Below, one piece after another: positions 6,215-9,673 of a stretch of DNA of 9,673 nucleotides. The position numbers and the translations under genes were made by a program. Each line of letters opens with the position of its first letter. Position 1 is the stretch's first letter. The stretch is from Bacteroidales bacterium (GTDB taxonomy: Bacteria > Bacteroidota > Bacteroidia > Bacteroidales > UBA932), in NCBI GenBank assembly GCA_020026275.1, contig JAHHQQ010000040.1, forward strand, positions 1 through 9,673. Direction: 5' to 3'. The notes beneath the pieces are model-generated. The model was not told the origin of the DNA. It did not search any database and saw nothing but the letters and a program-made list of their open reading frames with translations.

Positions 6215-7408
6215 ATGAGAAGGTCACTGAAAATATTTTCTCTTTTCATGGTCACGTTCATGATCATGGTATCTCTTCCCGTTTACGGTCAAAATACTCG
6301 TAATCAAGAGAATAAGAAAGCGAGACTTGAAAAGGAAATTGCACTGATCGGAAAACAGCTTAGGGAGAATGAATCGAAGAGCAAGAACGCTCTCTCCTCG
6401 TTGACACTCATCCGCAAACAAATCAGCAACCGACAGGAACTGGTTAGAGAAAGTGACCGAATCATCCAAAACTACAACTACCAAATCAAGGATAAAGAAC
6501 AAGTCATCCAAGTACTTCAGAACCGTTTGGATACCTTGACCATATATTATTCAAAATTGGTGAAAAGTGCTTATAAGAACCGTGATGCAAAAATCTGGTA
6601 TCTTTATATTTTAGGTAGTGAAAATACAGCTCAAGCATTCCGCAGACTGGGTTATTTCAAGAATATCACCAGACAAATGAATACCCAGGCCAAGAAGATA
6701 TTAGAAACTCAGGAGAAACTGGAAAAAGAAAAGGCGTCTTTGCTAAAATTGAAAGCAGAGGCCCAACAACTCAAGGCGGAAAGAGTGGAAGCCATCAACC
6801 AGCTCAATAAAGAAGAGGCTTTGTCTCAAAAGCTGGTTGCCCAACTCAACCGCAACAAAAACAAATATCAGAAAGATCTCCGAAGCAAACGACAGCAGGT
6901 TGAAGCACTCAACCGAGAAATTGCCCGTATCATCCGAGCAGCAGCAGCCCCTTCAGGCAGATCCACCGCCAAATCCAAAGTCAAAATTGATTATGCACTG
7001 GATGCGGAATTCGCAAAAAACAAAGGCAAGTTGCCTTGGCCGGCAGATGGTCCCATTGTAGAAGCCTTCGGGCAGCGTCATCATCCTGTATTCAAGAATG
7101 TAAAATTGCCTTTCAACAACGGCATCAGCATTGCCTTGGCTCCAAGGACTGAAATCAGAACAGTCTTTGAAGGTGTGGTAAAACAAATTGTGGTAGTGCC
7201 TGGCTACAACAAATGCATTCTTGTACAACATGGCAATTATTTTTCCTTCTATTGCAAGATGAGAGAGGTATATGTCAAGGCGGGCGACAAAGTGAAGACC
7301 AGCGAGCCAATTGGAATCGTTGACACAATTGACAATGAAACCCAGCTCCATCTGCAAATATGGAAAGGGACCCAACCGGACAATCCGGAATTTTGGCTGC
7401 AACCATAA
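6215..7408 (+). CDS. EnvC-like murein hydrolase activator (degenerate LytM/M23 domain)
   Basis: The protein has 397 residues: a Sec signal peptide (about 1-25, ending VYGQ), a long coiled coil (about 28-120 and 155-242), an Ala/Ser/Lys linker, and a C-terminal LytM/M23 domain (about 273-397: LPWPADGPIVEAFGQRHHPV...). This order matches EnvC, the periplasmic activator of septal amidases. In active M23 peptidases the motif HxxxD supplies two zinc ligands; here that site is NNGIS (N301 for H, S305 for D). The HxH motif is QLH (377-379), keeping only the second His. The protein is therefore unlikely to cleave peptidoglycan and more likely regulates an amidase, as EnvC does in E. coli. The amidase partner is not in the window. 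It follows the TPR gene with no gap and ends at a strong terminator. Confidence 0.9.
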   Translation: MRRSLKIFSLFMVTFMIMVSLPVYGQNTRNQENKKARLEKEIALIGKQLRENESKSKNALSSLTLIRKQISNRQELVRESDRIIQNYNYQIKDKEQVIQVLQNRLDTLTIYYSKLVKSAYKNRDAKIWYLYILGSENTAQAFRRLGYFKNITRQMNTQAKKILETQEKLEKEKASLLKLKAEAQQLKAERVEAINQLNKEEALSQKLVAQLNRNKNKYQKDLRSKRQQVEALNREIARIIRAAAAPSGRSTAKSKVKIDYALDAEFAKNKGKLPWPADGPIVEAFGQRHHPVFKNVKLPFNNGISIALAPRTEIRTVFEGVVKQIVVVPGYNKCILVQHGNYFSFYCKMREVYVKAGDKVKTSEPIGIVDTIDNETQLHLQIWKGTQPDNPEFWLQP

Positions 7409-7425
7409 TTTCAGAAAGCCCCTAT

Positions 7426-7467
7426 AAAAAGAAGGTCTGCTCCAAATGGAGGCAGACCTTCTTTTTT
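7426..7467 (+). terminator. Bidirectional intrinsic terminator between envC-like and PPTase genes
   Basis: GAAGGTCTGC (7431-7440) pairs with GCAGACCTTC (7452-7461), and TCC/GGA extends the stem around an AAAT loop with one bulged G. TTTTTT follows on the plus strand and AAAAA precedes the left arm, giving a T-tract on either strand. It sits between two convergent genes (stops at 7408 and 7485), so it probably serves both. Confidence 0.88.
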
Positions 7468-7484
7468 ACGATATTATTTTTTCC

Positions 7485-8120
7485 TTAACCGACCACCCAT
7501 ACCAGAACATGGTGATCAAACGTCAAGTAGTTCAATTCAAATTCTTCTTCATAACCATCTTTGTGAATGAAGGTGGCTTCCAGTTCCCCTTCCCCATGCG
7601 GATGGAAACGTTCCACCTCTATCTGTTCGGCGAAATCAACCTTATAACCGGAAACTCTCTTGAAGATAGCTTCTTTGGCGCACCAATAGATGGCAAGCTG
7701 TTCATTTCTCTTGTCATCGTCCAAATCATCTATTTCCTCATCGGAAAGTGCTTTGAGTTCAACTACTGAAAAATCTCTGTCCAAAGATTCGATGTCAATA
7801 CCCACCTCTTCCACATCATGTAGAATAATTGCTACATATTTTTCCGTATGAGTAATGCTGATATTGGTTACCATGTTCTCCAAATAAGGTTTCCCGTTAT
7901 CATGGTGGCTCAAGTAAACCTTTTCGTCAAACAACTGGCTCAAGAGGGCTCTCACAGCCAATCTCTGCTTCCTCAAAGAAGCAGAATTGATATATGAAAT
8001 CTCTTCCATCTCATCAGAAGGAATGGAAGACAAATTCTTCAGTTCATCCTCTGTCTCTGTAATTTCCCAGACAGCAATGGTCGCGTCGTTGTCAAGCTCT
8101 TTTTTGAAGGTAAGTGCCAT
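7485..8120 (-). CDS. 4'-phosphopantetheinyl transferase (Sfp type)
   Basis: The protein has 211 residues from the ATG at 8120 (MALTFKKELD); a TTG three codons upstream is in frame but unneeded. The length suits the Sfp/Gsp-like PPTases rather than the ~120-residue AcpS type. Family motifs are in order: RKQRLAVRALL (50-60), NGKPYL (75-80), ISITHT (87-92), the Mg-binding VGIDIES (106-112, D109 and E111) and WCAKEAIFK (146-154, with E150). It transfers phosphopantetheine from CoA to a serine of carrier proteins, converting apo-ACP or peptidyl/polyketide carriers to the active form. No NRPS, PKS or aryl-polyene genes are visible, so the target could simply be the fatty-acid ACP. It lies 15 nt after the stop of a 72-residue ORF and probably shares its promoter. 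Confidence 0.92.
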   Translation of the reverse strand: MALTFKKELDNDATIAVWEITETEDELKNLSSIPSDEMEEISYINSASLRKQRLAVRALLSQLFDEKVYLSHHDNGKPYLENMVTNISITHTEKYVAIILHDVEEVGIDIESLDRDFSVVELKALSDEEIDDLDDDKRNEQLAIYWCAKEAIFKRVSGYKVDFAEQIEVERFHPHGEGELEATFIHKDGYEEEFELNYLTFDHHVLVWVVG

Positions 8121-8135
8121 AAAAATCAATACAAT

Positions 8136-8354
8136 TTAAGATTTCATAAAAGATAAGGTACCCAGATACACCAGTTCTGACTGCTTTTCAGGCAGGCTGG
8201 CACACACATAACTTCTCCCACATGAATTTTCTTCATCGTAGGAATCAATCACATAATAGACTGTGTTGTTGGATAATATGCACGATAACGGATCTTCTGA
8301 CAACTGACCCGCTTGCTTTCCTTTATCTGCGTTTATAGAACTGGGAGGTTCCAT
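8136..8354 (-). CDS. Small conserved-looking hypothetical protein upstream of the PPTase
   Basis: The protein has 72 residues from the ATG at 8354 (MEPPSSINADKGKQ). The frame can be read back to 8417, but the TATATTTG promoter box at 8378-8385 lies inside that extension, so the ATG at 8354 is chosen; an A/G-rich AAGAAAAG stands directly before it. The N-terminal third is polar and probably disordered. The rest looks like alternating beta strands: SCILSNNTVYYVIDSYD, SYVCASLP, SELVYLGTLSF. Three cysteines (25, 45, 51) are present without a recognised metal motif. There is no signal peptide or membrane segment. I recognise no family. The 15-nt gap to the PPTase and the single promoter indicate one operon, so a role linked to carrier-protein activation is possible but unproven. 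Confidence 0.6.
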   Translation of the reverse strand: MEPPSSINADKGKQAGQLSEDPLSCILSNNTVYYVIDSYDEENSCGRSYVCASLPEKQSELVYLGTLSFMKS

Positions 8355-8377
8355 CTTTTCTTGAAATGTTAATGTTG

Positions 8378-8404
8378 CAAATATAGTGTTTTTTTGAATA
8401 TCAA
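8378..8404 (-). promoter_or_regulatory. Promoter of the small-ORF/PPTase operon
   Basis: The minus strand reads TATATTTG at 8385-8378, an exact TAnnTTTG box, with a TTG at 8404-8402 about 16 nt upstream; this spacing is on the short side. The box lies 23 nt before the chosen ATG (8354), and its position inside the longer reading frame rules against a start at 8417. Confidence 0.65.
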
Positions 8405-8440
8405 GAAAATTTTCCACTTATCTTGAAATAATTGCAGACA

Positions 8441-8474
8441 TTGCTTCAAATAAATATAGTAATTGCTATATTTG
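8441..8474 (+). promoter_or_regulatory. mdh promoter
   Basis: TATATTTG at 8467-8474 is an exact -7 box; TTG at 8441-8443 is a possible -33 element at 23 nt spacing. The implied start, near 8481, gives the mdh message an AT-rich leader of about 95 nt, long for this window. The box faces away from the mirror-image TATATTTG at 8378-8385 on the other strand. Confidence 0.65.
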
Positions 8475-8576
8475 CATTCTGAACACTTGTAATGGAAAAA
8501 TGCTTTTCAAGTACTTAATTTGATGATTTTCTGAATATTACAAATATAAAAGCGAATATTTTTAAATTATATTTTT

Positions 8577-9563
8577 ATGGGATTCCTAACTAACGAAAAA
8601 TTGACCATCGTCGGCGCTGGCGGAATGATCGGTTCAAACATGGCACAAACAGCCATGATGCTTAAACTTACTCCAAACATCTGCTTGTATGATATTTACG
8701 AACCAGGTCTGAAGGGAGTTGTTGCTGAAATGAATCACTGCGCATTTGAAGGTGTCAACATCACTTATACAACAGATCCTGCTGTTGCCTTCAAAGATGC
8801 AAAATACATCATTTCTTCAGGTGGCGCCCCTCGTAAAGAAGGTATGACCCGTGAGGACCTCCTCAAAGGCAACTGCCAGATTGCTGAAGATTTCGGTAAA
8901 AATGTAAAACAGTATTGCCCAGACGTTAAATTCGTAGTTGTCATCTTCAACCCTGCTGACCTTACCGGCCTCGTAGTGCTTCTCCACTCAGGCTTGAAAC
9001 CAGAGCAGGTAACTACTCTTGCAGCTCTTGACTCTACTCGTCTCCAGACTGCCCTTGCCGAGCAGTTCGGCGTACAGCAGTGCAAAGTGACCGGTGCACA
9101 CACTTATGGTGGTCACGGCGAGGCCATGGCCGTATTTGCATCTCAGGTCAAGATTGACGGCAAACCACTTTCAGAAATGAATCTTAGCGAGGAAGATTGG
9201 GAGGCTGTCAAGCACGCTACTGTTCAGGGTGGTTCCAACATCATCAAACTTCGTGGCCGTTCATCCTTCCAGAGCCCTGCATATTGCTCTGTCAAAATGA
9301 TGGAAGCTGCTATGGGTGGAGACAAGTTCACTTGGCCTGCAGGTACTTATGTCAAAGAAGGAAAATACAAGAACGTCATGATGGCTACCCCATCTACTAT
9401 TGACGCTACTGGTGTACACTTCTCTGACTTCCAGGGCACAGAAGAGGAATTCGCTGCTCTCGACGCTTCTTACGCACACCTCTGCAAGATGCGTGATGAG
9501 ATTATCGGACTGGGCATCATCCCACCAGTAGAGGATTGGAAAAAAGCTAATCCAAATCTTTAA
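8577..9563 (+). CDS. mdh: Malate dehydrogenase (lactate/malate dehydrogenase family)
   Basis: This 328-residue enzyme interconverts malate and oxaloacetate with NAD(H); in anaerobic Bacteroidales it serves the reductive branch from oxaloacetate toward fumarate and succinate. The dinucleotide loop is IVGAGGMIGS (11-20), with D39 in CLYDIYE at the position that favours NAD. The substrate loop APRKEGMTRED (84-94) gives R86 and R92. FNPADLTG (125-131 region) carries N126, and LDSTR (151-155) supplies D152 and R155. YGGHGEAM (177-184) holds the catalytic H180. The Arg at position 86 is the malate-type specificity residue, arguing against a lactate dehydrogenase. I recall close relatives of about 330 residues in Porphyromonas and Parabacteroides. 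The arginine codons I checked are all CGT, unlike the AGA/CGA mix in the neighbouring genes, consistent with high expression. No Shine-Dalgarno is visible; the upstream sequence is A/T only. Confidence 0.93.
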   Translation: MGFLTNEKLTIVGAGGMIGSNMAQTAMMLKLTPNICLYDIYEPGLKGVVAEMNHCAFEGVNITYTTDPAVAFKDAKYIISSGGAPRKEGMTREDLLKGNCQIAEDFGKNVKQYCPDVKFVVVIFNPADLTGLVVLLHSGLKPEQVTTLAALDSTRLQTALAEQFGVQQCKVTGAHTYGGHGEAMAVFASQVKIDGKPLSEMNLSEEDWEAVKHATVQGGSNIIKLRGRSSFQSPAYCSVKMMEAAMGGDKFTWPAGTYVKEGKYKNVMMATPSTIDATGVHFSDFQGTEEEFAALDASYAHLCKMRDEIIGLGIIPPVEDWKKANPNL

Positions 9564-9580
9564 TCTGGACGTTTTTGATA

Positions 9581-9600
9581 TGACCCCCAAAAGTTGGACG
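9581..9600 (+). mobile_element. Possible IS3-family terminal inverted repeat (end or relic)
   Basis: TGACCCCCAAAAGTTGGACG, 17 nt after the mdh stop, resembles from memory the outer ends of IS3-family (IS150-type) insertion sequences, which start TG and contain a C-run followed by AAAAGTTGGAC. It would be the left end, reading inward to the right. Only 73 nt follow before the window ends and no transposase start is seen, so this may be an intact element running off the window, a solo relic, or chance resemblance. Confidence 0.35.
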
Positions 9601-9625
9601 GTTAATATTGATTAAGAAGCATTCT

Positions 9626-9670
9626 CAGAATGGAAAAAGCTCGGTATTGTACCGGGCTTTTTCCATTCTG
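9626..9670. terminator. 21-bp inverted repeat with terminator core
   Basis: Arms 9626-9646 and 9650-9670 pair over 21 bp with a single G-U and a 3-nt TTG loop. The inner part, AAAAAGCTCGGTA / TACCGGGCTTTTT, is a classic terminator core with A/T tracts for either direction. The outer 8 bp (CAGAATGG / CCATTCTG) extends past the T-tract, which is unusual. It is the only terminator-like structure after mdh, about 63 nt beyond the stop. Confidence 0.65.
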
Positions 9671-9673
9671 CCT

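Noticed and set aside
7485..8120. PPTase as evidence of a natural-product cluster
   Set aside because: No synthase, ketosynthase or carrier-protein gene is present in the window.
8355..8417. N-terminal extension of the small PPTase-linked protein to an ATG at 8417
   Set aside because: A consensus TATATTTG promoter box falls inside this stretch, so transcription would start after the ATG at 8417.
8484..8510. Possible hairpin ACTTG/CAAGT in the mdh leader as a riboswitch
   Set aside because: Only 5 bp pair, with a large AT-rich loop; it does not resemble any riboswitch class I know.

Overview
The window looks like chromosomal DNA from a member of the Bacteroidales. Several upstream regions carry the Bacteroidetes-type -7 promoter box TAnnTTTG (TATATTTG or TATTTTTG). 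Shine-Dalgarno sequences are weak or absent, the tRNA gene does not encode its CCA end, and gene content and protein style fit gut or oral Bacteroidales. The malate dehydrogenase resembles the roughly 330-residue Porphyromonas/Parabacteroides type as I remember it. Genus cannot be fixed from the sequence alone. Most of the window is ordinary housekeeping DNA; the parts that look accessory lie at the two ends.

Layout: (1) Positions 1-310 hold the 3' end of a plus-strand gene cut by the window edge. It has a short Asn-Val-Thr-Ser-rich repeat followed by a winged-helix-like tail, and a terminator hairpin follows it. (2) Positions 467-634 hold a minus-strand tRNA-Leu(UAA) with its own promoter and intrinsic terminator. 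(3) Positions 643-1422 hold a minus-strand ComF-family phosphoribosyltransferase-like gene. (4) Positions 1423-1739 are non-coding apart from a doubtful small ORF, and end in a strong hairpin that probably terminates fabG. (5) fabG (minus) and tsaE (plus) diverge from a shared promoter region at about 2487-2590. (6) tsaE converges on an unrecognised, probable lipoprotein gene (minus, 3013-4260), and the two stop codons share the tetranucleotide CTAG. (7) Positions 4496-7408 form a two-gene plus-strand operon: an exported TPR protein abutting an EnvC-like coiled-coil/LytM protein whose metal-binding residues are mostly gone. It ends in a strong, probably bidirectional, terminator. (8) On the minus strand, a 72-residue unknown protein and an Sfp-type 4'-phosphopantetheinyl transferase form a small operon (8354 to 7485). 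(9) A second divergent promoter region (8355-8576) leads to the malate dehydrogenase gene (8577-9563), whose uniform CGT arginine codons suggest high expression. (10) Downstream of mdh is a short sequence resembling an IS3-family terminal repeat, then a 21-bp near-perfect inverted repeat at the window end.

Functional themes: fatty-acid elongation (FabG) and carrier-protein activation (PPTase), tRNA supply and t6A modification (tRNA-Leu, TsaE), envelope and peptidoglycan remodelling (TPR plus EnvC-like pair, lipoprotein), and central metabolism (Mdh). I found no CRISPR array, toxin-antitoxin pair, phage module or clearly new multigene system. The items most worth following up are the EnvC-like/TPR pair, the orphan lipoprotein, the small protein upstream of the PPTase, and the accessory-looking sequences at both edges.
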